Source: Candidatus Zixiibacteriota bacterium | GTDB taxonomy: Bacteria > Zixibacteria > MSB-5A5 > GN15 > FEB-12 | Assembly (NCBI GenBank): GCA_019038695.1 | Contig: JAHOYZ010000012.1 | Location: 1 to 64,000 of the forward strand | Direction: 5' to 3' | DNA length: 64,000 bases | Shown here: positions 35,940 through 44,293 of the stretch, in pieces | Position numbering within the stretch: position 1 is the stretch's first letter | Layout of the letters: each line of letters begins with the position of its first letter | Made by a program: the position numbers and the translations under genes | Notes under the pieces: model-generated | The model's database searches: none | The model's input: the letters and a program-made list of their open reading frames with translations, nothing else | What the model was told of the DNA's origin: nothing

Positions 35940-37397
35940 TTACGACTCCTCAGATTTAATCATTCGGTTACTTATATACCCCATACTTGAATGAGGGCCG
36001 GGGCTAAGGCAATCTAATCTATTTGCCACTTTTCGAAGAACATCTAGTCCCTGGGTAGGAGAATTGCCAAGCTCAGGGCAGAAATGTTTTACCCAATACC
36101 ATTGCAGTTTTTCTGTCGGAAGTTCATCTAATTCCATAATCCAGTTTTCTTTAGAACAAAGTAGTGAATAGTTAGGTGCCCCGGGCATAATAACGACAAT
36201 AGCAGTATTTATTCTTTCAAGAATACGCATTTCACTTAGTTCTTCAGCAAACCTGATATTTTTTCCCAATGAGTCTAATGTCTCACCAGCACACCCAAGC
36301 ATAAATGCGGCCTGTAATTTGAAGTCGAAATCCTTACATATATTTGCTGCCTTTTTATGAGATTTTAGAGTTGAACCAAGACCATTATATTTTTGAATTT
36401 TGTCATCAGCAGAATCAAATCCTATAAAAATATTTTTGCCACCCACTTTTTGCAGTTTTATTGCCAAATCCTCTGTCATATGACTGCTTTGAACGTAAAA
36501 GGTCCATTCTATTCTGTAATTACTCAACAGTTCATTACAATGCAGAGCACTATATAAATCATCAAGCATTTGCTTATGATAACCTACGTTGTCACCATAG
36601 CATTTCAATAATATTCTGGAACCAAAAGGAATATTGTGATAGCTAATCAAATACTTAATATCATTTACAATGTCAGTGCCGCTACGCGAATACGAATTGT
36701 CATTTAATGAACAAAAACTACACCAGCCTGATATGCAACTATTATTACCATGGCGACGTTTCATGATATTTTGATACTTGCATCCAAAATGAGTAAAAAC
36801 TACAAACGCTGTATCGATATCTGAGTTAATGTTTTTATTGAATATGTGAGTATAATCGCTAATGTCTGTGTTTAATAATGAAAAATCAAATGGTACAAAT
36901 GCATCATATTCCCATTGATGTAAAGAAACGGGATTATGGATAGGTGTTCCGTTATCAGATATCCAACTAAGATTTGGAATCTCTTCAAAACCACTATTTC
37001 TTTGGATTGCTTTGATTAATTCTCCAAAAGGTATTTCACCCTTTCCACGTATAACATAGTCAATAAGGCCATTTCTCTTTAGCAATATTTGATTTGCCAG
37101 ATGTGTAGCGTGAGGACCACCAAGCACAACAATGCTATTATTGTTTTTGGCCTTTTGAGCAATCTCTAAAACATTTGAATAATTGAGTGTACTGCTTGCA
37201 GCAATTCCCACAATCTCAGCGGAAGGTACATAATCCTGATCATGATGAAGGTCTATAATCCTAATATTTGATTCAGGAAATAATTTCTTGAGAAAAGTCC
37301 CAATTGAAAGTATTCCACAGGGATAATATGCGCCATCATTTGCACCATGTCCAAAATTAGCAGGAACGGATACTAGATCAACTTGTATACTTGTCAT
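35940..37397 (-). CDS. B12-binding-domain radical SAM protein
   Basis: The N-terminal third resembles a cobalamin-binding Rossmann domain ('YYPCGILSIGTFLKKLFP', then 'IVVLGGPHATHLANQIL' and 'DYVIRGKGEIPFGELIKAI'), the order seen in B12-dependent radical SAM methylases and related enzymes. The radical SAM domain follows. Its cluster motif reads 'CISGWCSFCS', that is Cx4Cx2C rather than the standard Cx3Cx2C. Downstream pieces 'IEWTFYVQSSHMTEDLAIKLQKVG' and 'IFIGFDSADDKIQKYNG' are typical. It overlaps the DAC-like gene by 20 bp and abuts the permease gene, so it is an integral part of the operon. The substrate is unknown; modifying the transported molecule or the nucleotide signal are both possible. 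Confidence 0.8.
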   Translation of the reverse strand: MTSIQVDLVSVPANFGHGANDGAYYPCGILSIGTFLKKLFPESNIRIIDLHHDQDYVPSAEIVGIAASSTLNYSNVLEIAQKAKNNNSIVVLGGPHATHLANQILLKRNGLIDYVIRGKGEIPFGELIKAIQRNSGFEEIPNLSWISDNGTPIHNPVSLHQWEYDAFVPFDFSLLNTDISDYTHIFNKNINSDIDTAFVVFTHFGCKYQNIMKRRHGNNSCISGWCSFCSLNDNSYSRSGTDIVNDIKYLISYHNIPFGSRILLKCYGDNVGYHKQMLDDLYSALHCNELLSNYRIEWTFYVQSSHMTEDLAIKLQKVGGKNIFIGFDSADDKIQKYNGLGSTLKSHKKAANICKDFDFKLQAAFMLGCAGETLDSLGKNIRFAEELSEMRILERINTAIVVIMPGAPNYSLLCSKENWIMELDELPTEKLQWYWVKHFCPELGNSPTQGLDVLRKVANRLDCLSPGPHSSMGYISNRMIKSEES

Positions 37398-39765
37398 ATA
37401 TGCTTTCTACTTCTTTGGGATTTGGTCCTGACCCAATCATTATGGCCTTTGATGATATTATTTCCACAATTGGAATCCCTCCTAACCAAATTCTAATAGG
37501 CCCCGATTCTGAACACGTTATTGCAAGAGTATCTTCGCATAACATCGATATGGTGGATGCTTTTCTATGTCTAGTTCCAAAAGACAGTAATTTCGAGGGT
37601 TCTAAATTCGAAATTGTATTCATTTCAACTTTATCCATAAAACCGGGTAATTCTAATTTATCGTAATAGTGCGATAATTGGGGTAATATATTGGGATTGA
37701 AGTTGGTGTTAATTTCATTCCATTGAATTTTATAAGCATCATTCACGTCCGGCTTAGTTGGATGAATTAGTGGTTGCGTATTACTAGGGGGTTGTGTAAA
37801 ACATCCTGTGCTTATTCCACAAGTACTATCTGGTTCAGTATCGCCATTTTTATATAGCGGGCAACATATAATAGTCTCGCCATCAAGACCCGACATATCA
37901 GCATATTTACTACAAAAATCATTTGAAAGAAAAGTAGGCAAATTGGGGACTACTTTCCAACTAGTTCCTAACCTCGTTATTTGTATGTTATCGGGGTTTT
38001 CAAATTTACCTGCCTTCCTCAATAACCATAATGTGGAATCTTCCTTTTGATGCGTTGGACCTAAGAATACTAAACATCCGCGATTTAACCTGCATACCTC
38101 TGCAATCCCGGCACAAAGATTTATTAATTGGTTATTTTCAATATTATTAAATGTGACTAAGTAATGGGAAAAATAGCTTAGGCTAACAAACTCAGTTTTC
38201 ATATGGCATAAACAAGTATACAATAATGATGCGACTACGCTCCAATCATTCCATGTTTTTTTTCGTAGTTGTATTTTACTAAAATCTTCAGTCGAAGAAA
38301 TCTTTGGTGCCGTTGATACTTTTATTTTTTCGCCATCCTCCAAAGTGTATCCAAAATATAAGGCATGCTCTTTGCCCGCTTCAAAACCAGACCTTAAACA
38401 TCCGGGATAGTGGATATTTCGGTCATCCAGATCTTCAAAAAGCTCAATTGCAGACTGTGACATATAAATTATGCTTCTGGGCTTAATTATAACTTCACTA
38501 ATGTCATTACCTGAATTGATTAATTCCCACTCAAATTGGATATAAATATTAGGCCTGGATAAGAGAAATGCATTGGATAGAATGATTGGCTTAATCTTTT
38601 TGAAGAAATATTCCAATTGATTTGATGTTATTATTGAAGGAAAATCGTCTTGTTTAAACTCATATAGTATTTTTAAGTTGGATGGTCCAGCCGGTATGGT
38701 ATCTATTCCCTCTGTAATTAATGCGCGTAAAGACAGTGGTTTACCCTCATGATCAGAACCAATTAACTCATTCCCCAAATGCATAAAAAACGAATTAGAC
38801 ACATTTATTATGTTATTTTTCCAGGCACCCAATTTATTTTCAAATTCATCTTGATTAATATCGAGCGATTCTATTTTATTCGCTAATATTTTATGGAATT
38901 GAGTGGTCCACTCGTCCGCAATTTTAATTAAGTTTTCCATTTTAGGAGAATCAAGATTTGCACCGCAGTGACAGGCAACAGTGGTACTTGCAGTAACATT
39001 TAACATACTCCAAATTTTGTTTTCAAACTCAATCCTCTTGGTTACCCATCTCTGACCCCAGATCTTAGAGGCTATGACTGCGAGCTGAACCTTTCTTGCC
39101 CAACCATCCTTTGCATCAAACTTACTTGTACCGGATAAAACTTCATTTCTTAGATATAGCTCGCTAAACTCATCAAACTGGATATCCTCAACATTTTCAA
39201 TGAAATTCATACGGTTTTCTGTTATTATCTCCCTAAAACGTCCTTCATACTTGGATTCGAATTCATCTACAAATAGATGTGAAAGCAATGCCGTACTAAT
39301 ATCTAGGTACGAAACAAGTTCTTTCTGGGTATTTGTTTCGTTCGAGTATAATGGAATTTTAAATTCGACAGGATCAGCATTTGGGGTAGGGCCATGTAAT
39401 GTATCTGATGTAGTATCTACATGTATATTGTATACATTACTGTTTTCTATTATATAATGATTAATGCTTGCATTTCGTCCCAATAACTTTATATATCTTT
39501 TGTGAGCCCTTCCTAAATTATCAGGGTCTGTTTCAATACCTTTCTGTTTGAGATTATCAAAAACAGATAACTGATCTTGGTTTGTAGGATAAATGACTTT
39601 AGAAATACGACCATTAGAAATATACGGCGACCAGAGATTTAATGCAAACGATGCAGGACCACTATTATAATTACTACTACTTAATATATATTCCATCTGC
39701 GTAAATTCATCCAAACACAGATTTATAAGCTGGGATGCATACAAATAATAAGGATTAGTCAGCAT
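37378..39765 (-). CDS. large protein with C-terminal diadenylate-cyclase-like (DisA_N/DAC) domain
   Basis: The last ~240 of 795 residues match a DAC domain in order. 'LCAGIAEVCRLNRGCLVFLG' corresponds to the opening helix and strand. 'MSGLDGETIICCPL' (Asp near 628) is the DGA-type motif, here DGE. 'SFGTRHRKAS' (730-734) is the hallmark GTRHR, and 'ITCSESGPIRIWLGG' (Ser near 752) matches the VSEExGxI motif. About 100 residues separate DGE from GTRHR, against roughly 30 in DisA; the insert holds a Cys cluster. The N-terminal ~550 residues are unrecognised and may be a sensor. DAC domains make c-di-AMP from two ATP; activity here is inference. The gene lies 1 bp after the binding-protein gene. 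Confidence 0.65.
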   Translation of the reverse strand: MLTNPYYLYASQLINLCLDEFTQMEYILSSSNYNSGPASFALNLWSPYISNGRISKVIYPTNQDQLSVFDNLKQKGIETDPDNLGRAHKRYIKLLGRNASINHYIIENSNVYNIHVDTTSDTLHGPTPNADPVEFKIPLYSNETNTQKELVSYLDISTALLSHLFVDEFESKYEGRFREIITENRMNFIENVEDIQFDEFSELYLRNEVLSGTSKFDAKDGWARKVQLAVIASKIWGQRWVTKRIEFENKIWSMLNVTASTTVACHCGANLDSPKMENLIKIADEWTTQFHKILANKIESLDINQDEFENKLGAWKNNIINVSNSFFMHLGNELIGSDHEGKPLSLRALITEGIDTIPAGPSNLKILYEFKQDDFPSIITSNQLEYFFKKIKPIILSNAFLLSRPNIYIQFEWELINSGNDISEVIIKPRSIIYMSQSAIELFEDLDDRNIHYPGCLRSGFEAGKEHALYFGYTLEDGEKIKVSTAPKISSTEDFSKIQLRKKTWNDWSVVASLLYTCLCHMKTEFVSLSYFSHYLVTFNNIENNQLINLCAGIAEVCRLNRGCLVFLGPTHQKEDSTLWLLRKAGKFENPDNIQITRLGTSWKVVPNLPTFLSNDFCSKYADMSGLDGETIICCPLYKNGDTEPDSTCGISTGCFTQPPSNTQPLIHPTKPDVNDAYKIQWNEINTNFNPNILPQLSHYYDKLELPGFMDKVEMNTISNLEPSKLLSFGTRHRKASTISMLCEDTLAITCSESGPIRIWLGGIPIVEIISSKAIMIGSGPNPKEVESIYDKYTS

Positions 39766-39766
39766 A

Positions 39767-40891
39767 TTAATTATCCCCCATCCTCACAAATACTCCTTCT
39801 GTGATAATGACAAGGTCTACAGGTTTTACAACGTCACCATAAGAATCAAATGTTGTTATTCCTCCAACACCATTATATTGCTGTACTGAGTATAAAGCAT
39901 CCTTGATTTTATCCGAAGTTTCTGCCCCGCTTGTAAGAATACCTGCTATGATCTTAACGGCATCATAAGAGTTTGCGGCGATCCAATCTGGAGCAGACCC
40001 GTATTTATTAGTATAGGCTTCTACAAACCCCTTAACGTTTATTTCATCCGATTCAATATTAAATGGTGCAGTTGCACAGATCATACCTTCGGCTGCTTCT
40101 TTTGATATTTCAAGTAATTTCTTACTGACAGCTCCGGCACTAGCAAAATACTGGGGCGCATACCCCACCTCGCGGGATTGCTTCAATATCATGCCCATTT
40201 CAGTATCATGACCAGCAAGATATACCGCCTTTGCATTTGATTCTCGCAATTGCTCTATTTCCGCACGAAAATCAGTCTTGTTTTCATTATACCCGACGAT
40301 TTTGGCAACCTTGCCATTCAGGTCCTCAATCGCTTTCTTAAAGCTATCACGATACGAAATACCATTTGCTGCATTTGCATGCAATATAGCTACTTCTTTG
40401 AAATTGTATTGTTCTATACACGCTTTGGCTATTATCTCTGCTTGGAGAGTAGCGCTTTCTCTATTTCTGAATATGTAATCTCCCGCTTCTCTTATTTTGG
40501 TGCTTCCTGCGCCAGGGGTAAAAATAATTGTTTTTGTTTTATTGGCAAAAGGTGCACAAGTTAATACCTCATCGCTAAGGACCATACCTATGACCACATT
40601 TACCCTATCTATAGAAACTAGCTTGCGTAAAGCTGTCAATGCACCGCTACCCGATGATTCTGAATCTTCAATAATCAATTCAATAGGCTTATCTTTAAAA
40701 TTTTCTGTGGCGTTCAACTGGTCTGTGGCGAGTTGTATTCCTCGCAGAGATCGTTCACCATATGTTGCCCCACGGTCTGTTAGTGACAATATGATCCCTA
40801 CTTTATAAGAATCAGATTTATCGCTTGAACAACCCAACATTAAACAGGTTGACAAAATAATTACTGTTAATGTAATCCAAGTACTTTTCAT
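39767..40891 (-). CDS. livK: ABC transporter substrate-binding lipoprotein (LivK-like, periplasmic binding fold type I)
   Basis: A signal with lipobox LMLGC marks a lipid-anchored receptor. The fold is the leucine/isoleucine/valine-binding type: 'YKVGIILSLTDRGATYGERSLRG', 'VNVVIGMVLSDEVLTCAPFAN', 'FTPGAGSTKIREAGDYIFR', 'DWIAANSYDAVKIIAGIL'. The length (374 residues) is normal. GGAG precedes the ATG. As first structural gene, before the DAC-like gene, it fits a sensor or importer of a small ligand whose uptake is tied to nucleotide signalling. Confidence 0.9.
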   Translation of the reverse strand: MKSTWITLTVIILSTCLMLGCSSDKSDSYKVGIILSLTDRGATYGERSLRGIQLATDQLNATENFKDKPIELIIEDSESSGSGALTALRKLVSIDRVNVVIGMVLSDEVLTCAPFANKTKTIIFTPGAGSTKIREAGDYIFRNRESATLQAEIIAKACIEQYNFKEVAILHANAANGISYRDSFKKAIEDLNGKVAKIVGYNENKTDFRAEIEQLRESNAKAVYLAGHDTEMGMILKQSREVGYAPQYFASAGAVSKKLLEISKEAAEGMICATAPFNIESDEINVKGFVEAYTNKYGSAPDWIAANSYDAVKIIAGILTSGAETSDKIKDALYSVQQYNGVGGITTFDSYGDVVKPVDLVIITEGVFVRMGDN

Positions 40892-40920
40892 AATTCCAAA
40901 TCTCCATTTATTATTAATTA

Positions 40921-41109
40921 CTACCTTTTGTGTTCCTCAATTAATTCATCAATTCGTCGCATAGCCAATGGAGAGGGCCGCCCTCGGTTATTTTCCCAAC
41001 GATTTACAGTTGAAAATGTGACACCGATCTTAAAGGCGAATTGCTCTTGGGTTAGGTTGAGTCTTTTTCTTAATTTTTTTATTTTTTGAGGTATATTTTT
41101 GGAAACCAT
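40921..41109 (-). CDS. small XRE-family helix-turn-helix regulator
   Basis: A 62-residue protein made almost wholly of a Cro/C1-type helix-turn-helix ('IKKLRKRLNLTQEQFAFKIG', then 'VTFSTVNRWENNRGRPSPLA'). Proteins this short usually act as dimers. It lies 29 bp upstream of the binding-protein gene on the same strand, so it probably leads the operon and controls it. A near-palindromic AT-rich 16-mer at 41171-41186 could be its operator. Confidence 0.85.
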   Translation of the reverse strand: MVSKNIPQKIKKLRKRLNLTQEQFAFKIGVTFSTVNRWENNRGRPSPLAMRRIDELIEEHKR

Positions 41110-41170
41110 AAAGATATAAACTCCTGAAAGCAGCCACCAATTAGATTGGCAAAGCCATTAACGCATATTA

Positions 41171-41186
41171 TATAGCATATGATATA
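41171..41186. promoter_or_regulatory. possible operator for the XRE regulator
   Basis: TATAGCATATGATATA is palindromic except at one pair of positions and centres on CATATG. It lies 62 bp upstream of the regulator start. In such AT-rich sequence this could be chance. Confidence 0.25.
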
Positions 41187-41299
41187 AATACAAAATGCAA
41201 TGTCAATATTTATTGTATCATTATACTGGGCAATAAGTCAGAGGGTGTTTCTAGTAAACCGAAAAACCATTATAAATTTGTTGTGCATGAATCAAACAT

Positions 41300-41446
41300 T
41301 TACTTTGGGTTTTTGAGGGTTTCCACGTTTTTTCCCTTTAAGTAATCATTGGCCAATAATTCTGTCAAAAAATCAATAAACGATTCCATGCGTTCTTTAG
41401 GAATTGGCGGAAGATCAACGTCAATTATTACTTCCTTTTTCATCAT
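41300..41446 (-). CDS. small hypothetical protein (48 aa)
   Basis: An ATG-ATG start at 41446/41443 has GGAG about 7 bases upstream. The product begins MMKKEVIIDVDLPPIPKERM and ends in KNPK; it is helical and charged, with no signal or membrane segment. The 'MKKEVIIDVDLPPIPxER' start looks like a coherent small protein rather than noise. It sits between the XRE gene and the conserved right end of block 1. A regulator partner or an element-encoded accessory protein is possible. Confidence 0.5.
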   Translation of the reverse strand: MMKKEVIIDVDLPPIPKERMESFIDFLTELLANDYLKGKNVETLKNPK

Positions 41447-41505
41447 AGAATTTCTCCTTCAAAAATAGCCAAATAGTAATGTATATGAGTATGAAGTCCA
41501 TGTTA

Positions 41506-41699
41506 ACATACACCTCTTTCTAACAATTTTCTAACAAAACGAGCAAGAACAACAGATAACAAGAAGAAACACCAGACACTGAGTTTCCCGTAAGTAATTG
41601 CTATTACTACAGGATAGTGTCTGGTGCTTTCTGTTGTTCGGACTATCGAACAGGCTCATAACCCGAAGGTCAGAGGTTCAAATCCTCTCCCCGCCACCA
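41506..41699 (+). repeat. conserved right end of block 1 with tRNA-Met 3' fragment
   Basis: In order: two TTTCTAACA direct repeats 11 bp apart (41517, 41528), an outer inverted pair AACAACAG/CTGTTGTT (41548, 41631), an inner pair CACCAGACACT/AGTGTCTGGTG (41570, 41616) enclosing a further small palindrome, then the tRNA anticodon loop CTCATAA, CCCGAAGGTC, an intact T arm (AGAGG/CCTCT) and CCCCGCCACCA. It is about 95% identical to 47625-47818 over the same 194 bp. Confidence 0.85.
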
Positions 41700-41760
41700 T
41701 AAATAGCTACATCATAACAAGTTACACGTTTAACAAGACGAGGATCTGTCAGGGTTTTGA

Positions 41761-41840
41761 CCCGAAGGTCAATTGATCATTTTCATCCATTACTCATTGA
41801 TCTAAACAACTAATCATCAGGGGGCTCGGTTACTTCGTGA
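41761..41840. repeat. left-end block of block 2 (second core copy)
   Basis: CCCGAAGGTCAA at 41761 lies exactly 99 bp after the core in the tRNA fragment (41662). Seven bases before it stands TCAGG, as in the anticodon core site. The far end (GTTACTTCGTGA, about 41829-41840) is a diverged form of the inverted GTGACCTTCGGG seen in the other two blocks. Confidence 0.45.
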
Positions 41841-42074
41841 TTTTGAACAATTAACTCTGAAGAGCAGTTATCTAACCGTTTTCTAACAATAAATCCCAGC
41901 ATTAGATTCAAAGATGTGAAGACTCAGCAGTTTTCATCTGAGGTATTGCAGGGATCATCCCCAGTCTCATCATCGAGTCAACTCTTTACCGATATCCGAC
42001 GATACTGTATATTGACTCATTGTCATGGGGTTGTGGAGATGGAACCTATTAGAGGATTTGGTGTTGAAGCAATA

Positions 42075-42407
42075 ATGGCTGAAAAAGATTGCAAAACAAT
42101 ACTATTTCGTTTTGTTGCAGCGCTGACTCTGGTCTTACTTTTGGTAGCACCACTCCTACCTGCCCCTACGGGAGCACAGGTGTCTGCCTGTGATGATTGT
42201 GACGACTGTGACGATCATGACGATGGTGACGGTGAATCAGTTTGTGGATGTATTGGCTGCCTGCCGGTTACAGTAGCTTGTGTCTCAGATTTCTCTGAGG
42301 ACAGCTATACTCTGGATGCCATCACTTATTCCATAATCAATCCTTTCATCGACATTGAGTGTGAGTTCTTCGATCGCGTGGATAGACCACCCCAGACACT
42401 CCTCTAA
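42075..42407 (+). CDS. small exported Cys/Asp/His-rich protein of metal efflux operon
   Basis: From the ATG at 42075 (110 residues) the product has a typical signal peptide ending near PTGAQVSA; in-frame upstream starts at 42039 and 41916 would bury it. The mature protein begins with a dense metal-ligand run (CDDCDDCDDHDDGDG), followed by CGCIGC. It ends 'FDRVDRPPQTLL', a tail seen in small proteins encoded ahead of Czc/Cus-type pumps. It probably binds metal in the periplasm and is the first gene of the efflux operon, 150 bp before the adaptor gene. Confidence 0.65.
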   Translation: MAEKDCKTILFRFVAALTLVLLLVAPLLPAPTGAQVSACDDCDDCDDHDDGDGESVCGCIGCLPVTVACVSDFSEDSYTLDAITYSIINPFIDIECEFFDRVDRPPQTLL

Positions 42408-42554
42408 TAGTTTCTTATAGCCGACTAGTTTTTTGCATCTAGTTTCGGAAGCGCAACATAGCTATAATTCTGACTCATTCAAGGGTCTAAGATTCTATTT
42501 GGTACTCATGGTCGCCAATGAGCAACTGCGAGATTCACCAAATGTGGAGGAGTA

Positions 42555-44282
42555 ATGATAATGAAAAAGCGTCTGTGGATCGCCGGTATACTATTGGTGA
42601 TCATAAGTGTGGCAATCACGTCAGTGACTCTGTTAGGTGATAGCGAAACAGATAAGGACGAAACTGCCACTTTGAGCATAAGCCCACAGTCATCAAACAA
42701 AGCGGTCGTGGTGGATTGGTGTGCAGAACATTCTGTGCCAGAATCAGAGTGTACCCAATGCGACCCTTCACTGATTGATAAATATAAAGCAGCTAATGAC
42801 TGGTGTGCCGGGCACGCTCTCCCAGAATCTCATTGTAGACTCTGTAATCCGGAAATCACGTTTCCCCAGGAAGAGTTGCTAGCTAGTGCCAATGCGGGTC
42901 ACAATGGAATAGCCTCACCTGAGAAGGCACAGAATAATGTTGATCTTGACTGGTGTGCTGAACATTCGGTACCCGAGTCACAGTGTACCCAATGCAATTC
43001 TTCGTTAATAGAGCAATACAAAATAGCTCACGACTGGTGTGCCCCGCACGCTCTCCCAGAATCTCATTGTAGACTCTGTAACCCTGAGATCGCGTTCCCT
43101 CAAGAAGAGACTATAAGACTACGTCTGGCGGAATCACCTGAAAACGAGATTAAGGTCACGCTCTTCTTCCGCCCAAATGCAGATGTGTGCGCTACAAATG
43201 GCGCCCTCATCCAATTTGTATCGTCAAGAACTGCCGAGAGGTCGGGCATCGCCGTTCGCCGGGCGTTAGCCGCCCCTTACGAATCTTCAATCGATGCTCC
43301 CGCAGAGATTATGTTCGACGAGAACAGCACCTCGGTTATTGCTTCGGCTGTGAAGGTGCTTGTATCGCGATGGTTAATCTCACCCGGCGATATCGTCGCA
43401 AAGGGTGATCCAATAGCGATGTTACAATCGTCGGAAATGGCAGAATTACAGGCAAGGTTGATTTCAACACATGCTGAATTCATGGTTCAGCAGAAGGAAC
43501 TAGAAAGAGATGAGGCTCTGGTATCCAAGAAACTCGTCTCGGAGAGTGAATATGAGCGTCGGGTAGCTCTCCATAAGAAGGCCCAAGCAGAGTTGACAAG
43601 TGTGCGTGGTTTGTTGCTGTCAAGTGGCATCAGTGATGCTGACATCGATGACCTGCTCGATAAGGGTACGGTTACAAATGAGTTTGTCTTTAGAGCACCT
43701 AACTCAGGCTTGATTGCTAAACGACTTGCGCAAGTTGGAGAGTTGCTTGAAGACGGTCAAGCGTTAGCAATACAAACAGACCCGGCCTCGTTGTGGATAG
43801 AAGCACATTTGACAGAAGATCAAATGAAGCATGTTTTCCTTGGCCAGGACTTACTCTTCGCATCTGACGACCGCGCACTAAATCGAGTAGGAGCCAAAGT
43901 CATATGGGTGTCTCCTTATCTTGACTCTCATACTCGAACCGGAGTGGTCCGAGCTCAAGTTGTTGAAAACGGACATTATCTCCGGGCAGGCGAGTTTGGC
44001 CGGGTCACTATCTCGGAAGCTCTTGACATTGAATCCGTCTTGGTGCCCAAAGATGCAGTTCAATGGGAAGGCTGCTGTAATGTGGTGTTCGTCAGAGAAG
44101 CGATCGATCGTTTCCGTCCCCGCAAAGTACAGATTGCCGACGGCCCCGGATCATATTACCAGATAACTGAAGGGCTTTTACCAGGGGAAGAGGTTGTCGT
44201 TGAAGGTTCATTCCTTTTGAAGACTGAATTGAAAAAGACTAGTATCGGCGCCGGTTGTTGTGGTATCGAACCTGTAGGATAA
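42555..44282 (+). CDS. RND metal efflux periplasmic adaptor with four N-terminal Cys/His repeats
   Basis: Links the inner-membrane RND pump to an outer-membrane channel. After an N-terminal membrane anchor (KKRLWIAGILLVIISVAI) come four copies of a WCxxHx(V/L)PESxCxxC motif, as two near-identical pairs (from about 42715 and about 42949, offset 234 bp). They are likely metal-binding. The rest is a standard CusB/CzcB-type adaptor: lipoyl-like 'VKVLVSRWLISPGDIVAKGDPIAML', a helical hairpin ('AELQARLISTHAEFMVQQKEL'), and beta-barrel 'LWIEAHLTEDQMKHVFLGQDL'. GGAGGAG precedes the start. The duplicated pair is unusual; one or two repeats are more common. Confidence 0.92.
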   Translation: MIMKKRLWIAGILLVIISVAITSVTLLGDSETDKDETATLSISPQSSNKAVVVDWCAEHSVPESECTQCDPSLIDKYKAANDWCAGHALPESHCRLCNPEITFPQEELLASANAGHNGIASPEKAQNNVDLDWCAEHSVPESQCTQCNSSLIEQYKIAHDWCAPHALPESHCRLCNPEIAFPQEETIRLRLAESPENEIKVTLFFRPNADVCATNGALIQFVSSRTAERSGIAVRRALAAPYESSIDAPAEIMFDENSTSVIASAVKVLVSRWLISPGDIVAKGDPIAMLQSSEMAELQARLISTHAEFMVQQKELERDEALVSKKLVSESEYERRVALHKKAQAELTSVRGLLLSSGISDADIDDLLDKGTVTNEFVFRAPNSGLIAKRLAQVGELLEDGQALAIQTDPASLWIEAHLTEDQMKHVFLGQDLLFASDDRALNRVGAKVIWVSPYLDSHTRTGVVRAQVVENGHYLRAGEFGRVTISEALDIESVLVPKDAVQWEGCCNVVFVREAIDRFRPRKVQIADGPGSYYQITEGLLPGEEVVVEGSFLLKTELKKTSIGAGCCGIEPVG

Positions 44283-44293
44283 AGGTGTGACAC

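Noticed and set aside
41513-41540. TTTCTAACA repeats as a small CRISPR-like array
   Set aside because: Only two copies per site, 11 bp apart, with no spacers of CRISPR length and no cas genes. More like protein-binding sites.
41506-41699. End repeats as integron attC sites (palindromic, following each cargo block)
   Set aside because: The expected outer boxes (RYYYAAC and GTTRRRY) are not present at matching positions, the blocks are multi-gene operons in mixed orientation, and the repeats end in a tRNA 3' half. A tRNA-targeted recombinase fits better.
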